Assembly (NCBI GenBank): GCA_900766795.1
Contig: CAAFWX010000130.1
Coordinates: 1-10,905 of the forward strand
Origin: Oscillospiraceae bacterium
Lineage (GTDB): Bacteria; Bacillota_A; Clostridia; Oscillospirales; Ruminococcaceae
DNA length: 10,905 bases
Direction: 5' to 3'
Shown: positions 1-6,943 of the stretch, piece after piece
How the letters are laid out: each line of letters begins with the position of its first letter
Numbering within the stretch: the stretch's first letter is position 1
Program-made: the position numbers and the translations under genes
The notes under the pieces: model-generated
What the model was told of the DNA's origin: nothing
Seen by the model: the letters and a program-made list of their open reading frames with translations, nothing else
The model's database searches: none

Positions 1-53
1 AGTTGCACAATTCGTCCTAGCAAGGCGTCAGCCTTGCGTCGTCCTAATTGTAC
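1..53. repeat. nested imperfect palindrome (intergenic structured repeat)
   Basis: The inner stem GCAAGGC (20-26) pairs perfectly with GCCTTGC (31-37) around the loop GTCA. An outer stem pairs 5-12 with 46-53 (GCACAATT against AATTGTAC, one mismatch). Between the two stems both sides carry the same word, CGTCCTA (13-19 and 40-46), forming a symmetric internal loop. The element lies beyond the glmU terminator and is cut off or abutted by the left edge, so its true extent is unknown. The form fits a dispersed REP-like or MITE-like intergenic element, but copy number cannot be judged here. Confidence 0.5.
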
Positions 54-63
54 TTTTCTGACG

Positions 64-107
64 AAAAATCGAGTTTCGCAATCAGCGAAGCGTATTATTG
101 CGAAACT
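64..107 (-). terminator. factor-independent terminator of glmU
   Basis: Read on the minus strand, an 11-bp perfect stem (AGTTTCGCAAT, 97-107, with ATTGCGAAACT, 72-82) encloses a 14-nt loop and is followed two bases later by a run of five T (64-68). The loop contains GCGAAGC/GCTTCGC (85-91), a sequence known to fold as a very stable mini-hairpin. The position, about 60 bases past the glmU stop codon, fits transcription termination of that gene. Confidence 0.7.
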
Positions 108-124
108 AGCTGCGCAATCACACG

Positions 125-153
125 ACAATAATTATGCGGCGTTGCCTTATTGT
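125..153. repeat. small inverted repeat just after the glmU stop
   Basis: ACAATAA (125-131) pairs with TTATTGT (147-153), with an inner GGC/GCC helix (138-140 and 144-146) and a one-sided bulge. No T run follows on either strand, so it is not a convincing terminator alone. It may stabilise the glmU transcript end or belong to the same palindrome cluster as 1-107. Confidence 0.35.
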
Positions 154-169
154 GCCCAAAATCTGCCGA

Positions 170-1534
170 TTACTTCTTCTTACGCTTGAAGTTTTTGCTC
201 CAGTTTTCAAAAATCCTCACCTGCCCGCGCTCCACTGCGAGGGAGTTTGCGGGAACATCCTTGGTGATAGTCGAGCCTGCGGCGGTGGTTGCGTTCTCGC
301 CGACCTTTACGGGAGCGATGAGGTTGGTGTTGCAGCCGATGAATGCGTGGTCGCCTATCTCGGTGCGGAACTTGTTGATTCCGTCGTAGTTTGCCGTAAC
401 GCAGCCGCAGCCAAAGTTTACGCCCCTGCCGACAGTGCTGTCACCGACATATGTAAGGTGCGCAACGGCGGTGTTCTCGCCGATGTCGCTGTTCTTTATT
501 TCCACAAAATCGCCTATCTTCACGCCGCGGCGGATTGTCGTGCCGGGGCGAAGCTGTGCAAACGGACCTATCTTCACATCGTCCTCTACAACGGAATCAT
601 ACGCCTGAACATTGTTAAGAATAACATTGCTGCCAACAGTGCAGTTTTCGATGTGGCTGTTGGCGCCGATGGTGCAGTTTGCACCGATTACGGTGTTCCC
701 GAGGATTACCGTGTTCGGAAGAATGGTGGTGTCAGCGCCGACCTTTACGTCCGCGCCGATGATAATGCCGTCAAGGGAAACAAAGCTTACGCCCTCGTCC
801 ATCAGCTTATAAAGCACGTTTTTGCGTGCGGTTTCGTTCAGTTCATAGAGCGCCCTGCGGGTGTTTGCGCCGAGAACAATGTCAGGATTTTCGCTCTTGT
901 ATGCGGCGGCATTTCCGAGAAGCTCAATGCAGTCGGTGAGGTAGTATTCCCCCGCTGCGTTGTTTGTAGACAGCTTCGGAAGCGCCTCCAGCAGCATTTT
1001 GGAGTTGAACCAATAAGCGCCGCTGTTTACCTCGCATATTGCGGCTTCTTCGGGGGAACAATCCTTTTGCTCGCGGATTGCCTTGAAGAAAGCGCCATCT
1101 CGGATTATCCTTCCGTAGCCTGCGGGGTCTTTAACCTCGGCGGTTATAACCGTTGCGTTTGCGCGGGAGGTTTTGTGGTGAGAAAGCGCCCCCGCGATGG
1201 TGTCCGCGTCAATAAACGGAGCGTCGCCGCACAGCACGCACACCCAGTCGGTCTGCTCCAGCACCTGAGCCGCGCACTTCACCGCGTCGCCCGTGCCCTT
1301 TTGCTCCGCCTGATAGTATACGGAGATGTCCCCGCCCCTTTTGGCAAGATATTCCTCCGTCTGCTCGCGCTTGAAGCCGGTGACTACCGCTGTTTTGTCA
1401 AAGCCGAAGTCCTCCGCCGCGTCAAGCACCCACCCGAGCATGGGTTTTCTCAGCACCTCGCACAGCACTTTGGGGCGCTCGCTTTTCATGCGCTTTCCTG
1501 CGCCGCCTGCAAGAATGATACAGCCTGTTGTCAT
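170..1534 (-). CDS. glmU: bifunctional UDP-N-acetylglucosamine pyrophosphorylase / glucosamine-1-phosphate N-acetyltransferase GlmU
   Basis: The product (454 aa; E. coli GlmU has 456) acetylates glucosamine-1-phosphate and then uridylates GlcNAc-1-phosphate to give UDP-GlcNAc, the cytoplasmic precursor of peptidoglycan and other glycans. The N-terminal pyrophosphorylase domain (about 1-228) shows the nucleotide loop LAGGAGKRM with K22, the QKGTGDA motif (79-85), the metal Asp in CGDAP (D104), GYGRI and NNAAGEYYLTD. The C-terminal left-handed beta-helix (about 250-440) has many hexapeptide repeats and the acetyltransferase residues R329, K347, H359, Y362 and N382, matching E. coli R333, K351, H363, Y366 and N386. 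The start ATG has GAGGT seven bases upstream. One oddity is Lys14 where the family usually has Thr (GTRM). It stands alone, divergent from the bPH2 gene, and ends at a terminator. Identification is firm. Confidence 0.97.
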   Translation of the reverse strand: MTTGCIILAGGAGKRMKSERPKVLCEVLRKPMLGWVLDAAEDFGFDKTAVVTGFKREQTEEYLAKRGGDISVYYQAEQKGTGDAVKCAAQVLEQTDWVCVLCGDAPFIDADTIAGALSHHKTSRANATVITAEVKDPAGYGRIIRDGAFFKAIREQKDCSPEEAAICEVNSGAYWFNSKMLLEALPKLSTNNAAGEYYLTDCIELLGNAAAYKSENPDIVLGANTRRALYELNETARKNVLYKLMDEGVSFVSLDGIIIGADVKVGADTTILPNTVILGNTVIGANCTIGANSHIENCTVGSNVILNNVQAYDSVVEDDVKIGPFAQLRPGTTIRRGVKIGDFVEIKNSDIGENTAVAHLTYVGDSTVGRGVNFGCGCVTANYDGINKFRTEIGDHAFIGCNTNLIAPVKVGENATTAAGSTITKDVPANSLAVERGQVRIFENWSKNFKRKKK

Positions 1535-1557
1535 AATAATTACCTCACAATAATAAT

Positions 1558-2763
1558 ATGGATTTTTTGTTATACTATGTCCTAAGACGTTTTTTCGTAA
1601 AAGTAGAATTTCTCCCGCGCGGGATATACCTGCGGCGCGGGCTTATAATACGGCGGGAAAGCTTTGTCCCGCTCGATACGCTTACTTTGGTGGAGGTTAA
1701 GCGCACCCTCCTTATGCGAGCGTTTTCGGCGAAAAAAGTCACCGTGCGCACCCTCGCGGGGAGCGCGAGTTTTTTTCTGCAAAAGGACGAGCCACTTTCT
1801 TTCCTGCCGCCGAAAGCACGGCACGGTATTGCCCCGAAACGCACAGCCGTCCTGCTGGGAGCATTCTTAGACACCCGCGCGCTAAGCGGTGTGGTGTTCT
1901 TCTCGGGCACGCTGTCCCGAATAAGCCGCATACTCGGCTCGGAATACTACGACCGCGTGATGTCTGTGATAACGGACGCTGCGGACGAGCTTGCGAAAAC
2001 GCTGTATACGGCGCATATCGTCATTCCGCGTATAACTGCGGTGATTGCCGTGTTCACCCTTGCGGCATGGTTTCTTGCGTTTTTGAGGAAGCTTACGGAG
2101 CTTATGCGCTTTCGCGTAAGCGCGGGCAAAAGCTCCCTCACAATAACCCGCGGCATTGTTACACTATATGAGCAGACGCTTGTCCTCAATAACCTGAACT
2201 CCGTATATAGTGAGAGTTCGGTGACTTCGCTTCTGCTGGGACGTGCGCCGCTCTTTTCACGCGGGATCATGCTCTTCCCGCCGACAGACGAAGCCACCCG
2301 CCGCCGCATTCTGCGCCGTTTTTTCAGAATCTCCCCTGCGGGAGAAGTACTCCTCGCGCCGCAGCGCTCCGCTTTTATCGGGCATTGCGGTGCGCCGCTT
2401 ATGTGTGGCGTTGCAATGTTTGCCGCGCTCGCGCTTTTTCGCCCGCTCAAACCCGCACAGGCGCTTGCGCACCTGCCGGTGATTCGCTCGCTTCTGTGGT
2501 GCGGGGCTGCCGTCTGCCTTTGGCTCGTTTTTTCCTTTGCGCTGTATATGCGCCGCTCGTTTCTGCGCGCGGGGGAAAATGCCCTCATAATTTCCGCACG
2601 CAAAGGCTCACGGCTTCGCACAGAGTTTATTCCCCGAGGTCAGCTTGATACCTTTCAAAACAACGTCAGCCTTTTTCAGCGAAAAAACCGCCGACGGGAT
2701 ATTTGCTTAATTGCCAAGCAGGGCGGAGCGATAAAGCTCCGCCACGCGAACCTATTACTTTGA
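1558..2763 (+). CDS. bPH2 (DUF304/YdbT-like) PH-domain membrane protein, possibly N-terminally short
   Basis: The 401-aa product has three stretches resembling bacterial PH domain 2 (DUF304). They are about 20-75 (RRGLIIRRESFVPLDTLTLV pattern), about 185-240 (SLTITRGIVTLYEQTLVL pattern) and about 340-400. Hydrophobic segments lie at about 153-177, 274-295 and 311-331. This resembles Bacillus YdbT, a membrane protein of poorly defined role that usually pairs with YdbS; no YdbS-like partner is present. Family members normally begin with a pair of membrane helices before the first PH unit, and here only some 18 residues precede it. The ATG at 1558 is the first after the in-frame TAA at 1537, but it has no visible ribosome binding site and lies only 23 bases from the divergent glmU start. 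The 3' end overlaps the decarboxylase gene by 9 bases, tail to tail. Family assignment is fairly sure; the start and full activity are not. Confidence 0.72.
   Translation: MDFLLYYVLRRFFVKVEFLPRGIYLRRGLIIRRESFVPLDTLTLVEVKRTLLMRAFSAKKVTVRTLAGSASFFLQKDEPLSFLPPKARHGIAPKRTAVLLGAFLDTRALSGVVFFSGTLSRISRILGSEYYDRVMSVITDAADELAKTLYTAHIVIPRITAVIAVFTLAAWFLAFLRKLTELMRFRVSAGKSSLTITRGIVTLYEQTLVLNNLNSVYSESSVTSLLLGRAPLFSRGIMLFPPTDEATRRRILRRFFRISPAGEVLLAPQRSAFIGHCGAPLMCGVAMFAALALFRPLKPAQALAHLPVIRSLLWCGAAVCLWLVFSFALYMRRSFLRAGENALIISARKGSRLRTEFIPRGQLDTFQNNVSLFQRKNRRRDICLIAKQGGAIKLRHANLLL
1568..1576 (+). promoter_or_regulatory. extended -10-like element inside the 5' end of the bPH2 reading frame
   Basis: TGTTATACT is a good extended -10 (TGn plus TATACT at 1571-1576), but no recognisable -35 lies 17 bases upstream. 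If used, transcription would begin near 1583, downstream of the only plausible ATG. It therefore conflicts with the start at 1558 unless the protein starts later. It may simply be chance. Confidence 0.25.
2722..2743. other. perfect hairpin at the convergent gene boundary
   Basis: GGCGGAGC (2722-2729) pairs perfectly with GCTCCGCC (2736-2743) around a six-base loop. It lies inside the last codons of the bPH2 gene, just past the stop of the convergent decarboxylase gene. Neither strand has a T run after it, so it is at best a weak two-way terminator or a 3'-end stabiliser. No other terminator candidate exists between these convergent genes. Confidence 0.4.
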
Positions 2764-4047
2764 CCTGTCGATGACAGGGACTTCCTTCACGCCGTACAGC
2801 TTCAGCGCGTCCACAACGTTGTGGTCGATAATCTCGCCTGGCATGACAAGCGGAATCCCGGGAGGGCAGGGAGCCTTAAGCCCTGCGCAGACCATACCGC
2901 CTGCGTTTTCGACAGCAACTGTCTTCTGCGGCTTGAACATAGCCTCGCGGACAGGCATATCCGCAGTGGGCTTGATTACGGGATAAACCATCTGCGGCAT
3001 TTCGGGGCGCTTGGGGACGAACAAGATTGCAAGTTCGGCACGCTCCACGTCCTTAAGCGTAGTGGCAGAGGAGAACAGAAGAACCACGCGGTTTTCGTCA
3101 GCCATCTCGCACTCTACTCCGCTTGAACGCAGAGCCGCTGCATAGTCGAAACCGGTGTAGCCCCACTTGCGCGCTTCGATTGTGACGCGCAGCGGGTCGC
3201 TCTTTGCCATCGGGATTCCCGCAACGAAAAGCTTTGTCTTAAGCTGCTTTACACACTCGCAGGCACGGTTGACTACCTTGAAATCGTCCGCAATATAGCT
3301 GTTCAGCTTGTCAAGGCTTTCGAGCACAAGATAGGACGGACTGGTCGAACCGAACATCGCCATCATTTCCTTTGCGCGTGAGCTGTCCATGCCTGCCGCA
3401 AAGTGGAGATATGCTCCGCCCGTCAGAACAGGCAGGGTCTTGTGGGCGCTTTCCGCGCTCATCAGCGGGAAGCCAAGCTCCAGAGGATGGAGATAATCCG
3501 TACCAAACTGGCGCTTGTCCACGAACTTCAGATACGCGCCGTGAGCGTTGTCGATTAACACGGGGATATTGGGCTTTACAAAGCGCCAGGTGCCGCCGTA
3601 ATAGTCAACGTTTGTGACAAACAGCGCGTCCGCGCCGCGAAGCGACTCTGCGTCATAGGTGACGTCTGCGGAGAGATACTCCTCCGGATAAAGCCACTTG
3701 ATGTCAAGCCCCAGCAGCGCCGCCGCGCTGACAAAGCTTCTGTGAGAATAGCGGGAAGCGGCGACGGTCTTTACCCCGCGCGCCTTAAGCAGCGCAAGCC
3801 CCGTCTGAATAGCAAGGGTGCTTCCGCCGCAGGAATAGATTGTCCTCTGTGCGCCGAAAATCCTTGCTGCAAGTGCCTCGCTCTGCGCGATAATACCGCC
3901 TGTTTCGTCCGATTCGTACAAGCTGTCCGCACCGAAGATTTCAGTGATGTCATGAGGAAACTCCGCACCCTTGTGGCCGGGCATATGAAGGCGCAGCTTG
4001 TTTTCTTTGGTGTACTTTTCAAGAAAATCGCTGATAGGTGTGTTCAT
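2755..4047 (-). CDS. PLP-dependent Orn/Lys/Arg decarboxylase-family protein (aminotransferase fold)
   Basis: The 430-aa product belongs to the fold-type I Orn/Lys/Arg decarboxylase family (Bacillus SpeA/YaaO-like, short form). The N-terminus has the family signature HMPGHK (21-26). The cofactor site shows SAHKT with the Schiff-base lysine K203 and H202, and D166 in DNAHG for the pyridine nitrogen; the usual form is DEAHG. SCGGST (72-77) is in the phosphate-binding position. A PPGIPLVMPGE motif (about 401-411) is typical of the C-terminal part. Substrate (arginine, lysine, ornithine or something else) cannot be read from sequence. I chose ATG 4047 because GGATTGG lies nine bases upstream; a TTG at 4053 would put it too close. 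It is the third gene of the minus-strand operon, 41 bases after the second foldase gene. Its presence with foldases is unexplained. Confidence 0.87.
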   Translation of the reverse strand: MNTPISDFLEKYTKENKLRLHMPGHKGAEFPHDITEIFGADSLYESDETGGIIAQSEALAARIFGAQRTIYSCGGSTLAIQTGLALLKARGVKTVAASRYSHRSFVSAAALLGLDIKWLYPEEYLSADVTYDAESLRGADALFVTNVDYYGGTWRFVKPNIPVLIDNAHGAYLKFVDKRQFGTDYLHPLELGFPLMSAESAHKTLPVLTGGAYLHFAAGMDSSRAKEMMAMFGSTSPSYLVLESLDKLNSYIADDFKVVNRACECVKQLKTKLFVAGIPMAKSDPLRVTIEARKWGYTGFDYAAALRSSGVECEMADENRVVLLFSSATTLKDVERAELAILFVPKRPEMPQMVYPVIKPTADMPVREAMFKPQKTVAVENAGGMVCAGLKAPCPPGIPLVMPGEIIDHNVVDALKLYGVKEVPVIDRSK

Positions 4048-4088
4048 AGTCAATTACCAATCCATTCTGTTTTTCTTTTTAATGTATC

Positions 4089-5414
4089 TTATTCCTCGCC
4101 GAGCAGGAGAAGCTCTCTGTCTATCGTGTAGTTGTATTCATCGCGCCATTCCTTAACCATGATGCTGAATGCCTGCGATTTCTTGTTCTTTGTAAGATAG
4201 GTCTGTAAGTATTCGAGCGTTGAGTTGTAGTTATCCTCGGTGAAAACCGCCTCGCGGGTGTATTTTATCACATAGTAGCCGACATCTGTTGCGCAGGAAT
4301 CCACTCCGCCGACCTCGGGAATGCCCATGGCGCATTCCGCAACGCCGCTAAGGTAAAGCCCGGTATTCGGAACAACAAGGAACTCCGAGGTAGAGCCGAC
4401 GTCGCCGTTAAGCTCCGTGATAATGTCCTCAAAGCTTTCGCCCGACTCCGCTCTGCTCATAACGCTTTCAAGATTCTCGGTTATTGCGGCAAGCTTTTCG
4501 TCGCGAAGCGCGTCTGCCTCGTCGTCCTTGCCCTCGGTTCTGAGCGTAAGAATAGAGGTGATGTCCTCCTCGGGAAGCTGAACCAGCGCAAACTGCATAT
4601 ATCTCGAGCCGTCGGGAATGAAGAAAATCGAGCCGCTGTCTGCGTCGTAGGTCGCGGGGTCGCTCTCATATGCCGCCTTGGCATTGTCTGCGGCGGCTTT
4701 CATCTGAGCCTCAGCCTCGCTCTTTTCTGTGGAAATATCGGCGGTGAGATAATCTGTAAGCTTAGTCTGCCGTGCGGCTATTGTCGTCCATACAAGAAAA
4801 TCCTCGCGGGTCAGATTGCAGTTTTCGAGAAATTCCTCAAACGCTTCCTCCGCCTGTGCTTTAAGCTCCTCCTCGGACAGTTCGGTGGTTGTCATGGAGG
4901 AAATGCTCTCGGAAAGCGTGTCAATCATACCTTGAATGCTCTGCTCATAGTCGGATTGTATCTTTGCCTGCTCCTCCTCGGTGAAGCCCTCGGGGAAGCT
5001 TTCGTTGAACTTGTCCGCGATAATCTTGGTGTTAATCAGGTAGTTTGCGAGGGATTCGCGGCGCTCGGTAAGCTCGTCTGCGAGCGAAGCATCGGTGTCG
5101 TTTGTGTATCCCTGGCTTACGGTGTAGTACTTGTATTCTTTCAGAAACTCCTCAAAGGTGACGGGAGTGCTGCCCTCTTTGGCGCTTTGCGCAATAACCG
5201 CGTCCGGGGAAGCGTAGTTGTCGTCAAGCACGCTTTTCGTGCTCACGGGAGCTGTGATTGCGCCCGAATCGGATTCTGCGGATTCCGCTGCGGCTTCGTT
5301 TGTCAGAGCGCTTGTGTTATCGCTTTCGGAGGAATTATCCCCCCCCTTACAGCCTGTGGTAGTTATCATAATCGCCGCTGCGGCAAGCAGCGCGATAAGC
5401 TTTTTGTTCTTCAT
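4089..5414 (-). CDS. SurA/PrsA-like foldase-type lipoprotein, parvulin histidines lost
   Basis: The 441-aa product has a lipoprotein signal peptide (positive start, hydrophobic core, TTGC lipobox, Cys22), then a low-complexity Ser/Glu/Ala linker to about residue 60, so it should be anchored outside the membrane. A helical SurA-N-like region (about 85-245) is followed by a parvulin-like region (about 262-388) and a C-terminal helical tail. It is a diverged paralog of the upstream gene: shared landmarks are FKKEY/FLKEY, ERRES, YLIN, L-T-R-(E/D)-D, GSR and a conserved acidic insert in the parvulin unit. The two histidines typical of parvulin isomerases are replaced (F275 and Y381), so it is probably a chaperone or scaffold rather than an isomerase. 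AAAGGA lies 13 bases before the ATG, a rather long spacing. The gap to the upstream gene is 24 bases. Confidence 0.85.
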   Translation of the reverse strand: MKNKKLIALLAAAAIMITTTGCKGGDNSSESDNTSALTNEAAAESAESDSGAITAPVSTKSVLDDNYASPDAVIAQSAKEGSTPVTFEEFLKEYKYYTVSQGYTNDTDASLADELTERRESLANYLINTKIIADKFNESFPEGFTEEEQAKIQSDYEQSIQGMIDTLSESISSMTTTELSEEELKAQAEEAFEEFLENCNLTREDFLVWTTIAARQTKLTDYLTADISTEKSEAEAQMKAAADNAKAAYESDPATYDADSGSIFFIPDGSRYMQFALVQLPEEDITSILTLRTEGKDDEADALRDEKLAAITENLESVMSRAESGESFEDIITELNGDVGSTSEFLVVPNTGLYLSGVAECAMGIPEVGGVDSCATDVGYYVIKYTREAVFTEDNYNSTLEYLQTYLTKNKKSQAFSIMVKEWRDEYNYTIDRELLLLGEE

Positions 5415-5438
5415 GGGGTATTGTGCATCCTTTCTTTA

Positions 5439-6704
5439 TCAGCCGACTGCTTCGGCTGTTGCGTTGGGGTTGTCTAATTTAAGTGCCTCGTAGTCTATCT
5501 CAAAGGCGTAATCTTCTTTCCACTGCCGGAGAGTTTCGTTAAAATATTCGTTCTTCGCGTTGGTGTCAAGGCTGTCATAGAGATAATCTACAAAGCCCTT
5601 TATATCCTCGTCTGACACGGCAGCGTCCGAAGCATACATCACGATATGCACGCCGTAGTCCGTCACGCAGGTCTTGTACTCGCCGATATTCTCAAGCTCA
5701 TACGCCGCCTGCTGAAACTCTGCCATAAACGACTGACCGTTTGGTATCAGGAGATATCCGTCGGGATTGAGCGAGGAGCCTGTGAGGTCGCCGCTGTACA
5801 CCGTCAGAAGCTCGTCAAAATCCGCGCCGTTGTCCAGCATGTTGATAAGCTCGGTGGTCTGCTCGCTCATCTCCTCTGCCTTTTGCGCGCGAAGCCTGTC
5901 TGCACCCTCGTCGTCGCCGTTTTCGCGGCAGGTCTGAAGCTCGGTTGTGAAGGCGTCCTCAAACGAAAGCAGAATGTGCTTTATTCGGCGCGAGCCTTCG
6001 GGAAGCCAAACGGAGGTGTAGCCGCTGCCGGTTTCATACTCGAGCGGGTCCTCAGCGTAAAGCTGCTTTACGCTCTCAACGATTTTCTCAAACTCCTCCT
6101 CGGCAGCGGAATATTCCACGCCCCGGTCCTTTACGGTTTCCTCGATTACCTTGTTGGTAATTGCCGCGTTCACCTGCCACATAAGAAGGTCGTCCCGCGT
6201 CAGCCCGCAGTCGGAAAGATATGCGTCAAAATCCTCGTTTCCGCGCTGCTCGCGGTCTGCATCGCTTATCTCCTCAATTGTGCCTTCGCCGAACTCGGCA
6301 ATGCTGCCGAAATACTCAACCTGCTCTGCCACAAGCTCGTTAAATTCTTCCTCGACCGCGTCCATCTCCTCGGTGGTGAGCGTCGATATGCCCAATTCCT
6401 TTGCCTTGTCGAGAATAATTCTCTCGTTTATGAGATAGTTGATGATGGATTCGCGGCGCTCCTTGCACTGGTCAGCCACGTCCTCTGCGGAGTCGTCGGT
6501 TATCTCCTGCGTTCTCAGATAGTATCTGTACTCCTTCTTGAAATCAAGATATTCGATTTCCATGTTGTCCTTGCCCTTTGCGGCTTCTCCTGTCGCATGA
6601 GCAATAACGGCAGAATCCTTAATCTGTGTTCCAACCTTTACAGAACAGCCGCTCAGCAAGAATACGCAAGCCGCCGCGGCACACATTGTTTGTTTGAACT
6701 TCAT
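5439..6704 (-). CDS. PrsA/SurA-like peptidyl-prolyl isomerase lipoprotein (foldase)
   Basis: The 421-aa product starts with a lipoprotein signal peptide ending in LLSGC (Cys20) and should act on the outer face of the membrane, helping exported proteins fold. A SurA-N-like helical segment (about 48-200) precedes a parvulin-type PPIase region (about 235-358). That region keeps the two signature histidines, H243 in IKHILLS and H353 in YGVHIV, at the places of Pin1 H59 and H157. An extra acidic helix pair (about 250-295) separates the first strand from the GADFDELL motif. The start has AAAGGGA six bases upstream. It is the first gene of the minus-strand operon and lies beside the divergent BMP lipoprotein gene. 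The foldase role is inferred from architecture; overall similarity to characterised PrsA is low by eye. Confidence 0.86.
   Translation of the reverse strand: MKFKQTMCAAAACVFLLSGCSVKVGTQIKDSAVIAHATGEAAKGKDNMEIEYLDFKKEYRYYLRTQEITDDSAEDVADQCKERRESIINYLINERIILDKAKELGISTLTTEEMDAVEEEFNELVAEQVEYFGSIAEFGEGTIEEISDADREQRGNEDFDAYLSDCGLTRDDLLMWQVNAAITNKVIEETVKDRGVEYSAAEEEFEKIVESVKQLYAEDPLEYETGSGYTSVWLPEGSRRIKHILLSFEDAFTTELQTCRENGDDEGADRLRAQKAEEMSEQTTELINMLDNGADFDELLTVYSGDLTGSSLNPDGYLLIPNGQSFMAEFQQAAYELENIGEYKTCVTDYGVHIVMYASDAAVSDEDIKGFVDYLYDSLDTNAKNEYFNETLRQWKEDYAFEIDYEALKLDNPNATAEAVG
5440..5458 (-). other. intercistronic hairpin between the two foldase genes
   Basis: CAGCCGA (5440-5446) pairs perfectly with TCGGCTG (5452-5458) around five bases. 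The stem covers the last codons and stop of the first foldase gene. There is no T run, so it could modulate mRNA decay or ribosome re-entry rather than end transcription. It may also be coincidental coding sequence. Confidence 0.25.
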
Positions 6705-6763
6705 AATTGTTCCCTTTCATTATCTCTGTGATTATTTGCAAAATCAGCTAATCAGCCATATTA

Positions 6764-6772
6764 ATTATACCA
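6764..6772 (-). promoter_or_regulatory. promoter of the foldase-decarboxylase operon (extended -10)
   Basis: The minus strand carries TGGTATAAT (TATAAT at 6769-6764, extended TG two bases before it). The -35 region 17-18 bases upstream is poor, as is common with extended -10 promoters. Predicted start of transcription is near 6757, leaving a leader of about 50 bases before the ATG at 6704. Confidence 0.6.
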
Positions 6773-6813
6773 TATATCTTCCGAAAAAGGAATAGAAAAT
6801 CTATTGCGAAGAT

Positions 6814-6823
6814 GAAATATTTC
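6814..6823. promoter_or_regulatory. palindrome GAAATATTTC between divergent promoters
   Basis: A perfect 10-bp palindrome lies between the foldase-operon promoter and the BMP promoter, upstream of both. The place is right for a shared operator, but AT-rich palindromes of this length arise easily by chance and no second copy is seen. Confidence 0.2.
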
Positions 6824-6853
6824 TGAAAAAGTGATGATTTTTTCCTAATAATA

Positions 6854-6862
6854 TGCTATAAT
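6854..6862 (+). promoter_or_regulatory. promoter of the BMP lipoprotein gene (extended -10)
   Basis: TGCTATAAT is a perfect extended -10 (TATAAT at 6857-6862); the -35 is weak. Transcription should start near 6869, giving a leader of about 75 bases. The leader contains the small palindrome CCTGCACAGG (6881-6890) and ends with a strong AGGAGG at 6929-6934, nine bases before the ATG. No known riboswitch fold is apparent. Confidence 0.7.
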
Positions 6863-6943
6863 ATAATTGTGTATCTGTTCCCTGCACAGGAATTATTTAC
6901 AATTAACATAATCGCAGACTAATATAACAGGAGGTTATATAGT

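Noticed and set aside
134..1585. 483-codon plus-strand open frame opposite glmU
   Set aside because: It is antisense to a firmly identified glmU and has Cys/Val/Ala-rich, family-free sequence. It is a by-product of codon bias on the other strand.
4048..4053. TTG start for the decarboxylase
   Set aside because: The only Shine-Dalgarno-like sequence, GGATTGG, is three bases from TTG but nine bases from the ATG at 4047.
5646..6731. 361-codon plus-strand open frame opposite the first foldase gene
   Set aside because: It is a shadow frame with no start signal. The minus-strand frame has a lipobox, parvulin motifs, a ribosome binding site and a promoter.
6863..6943. riboswitch in the BMP leader
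   Set aside because: The leader is about 75 bases, has only a 4-bp palindrome and no terminator or sequestering stem over the AGGAGG. No known aptamer core (purine or other) is visible.
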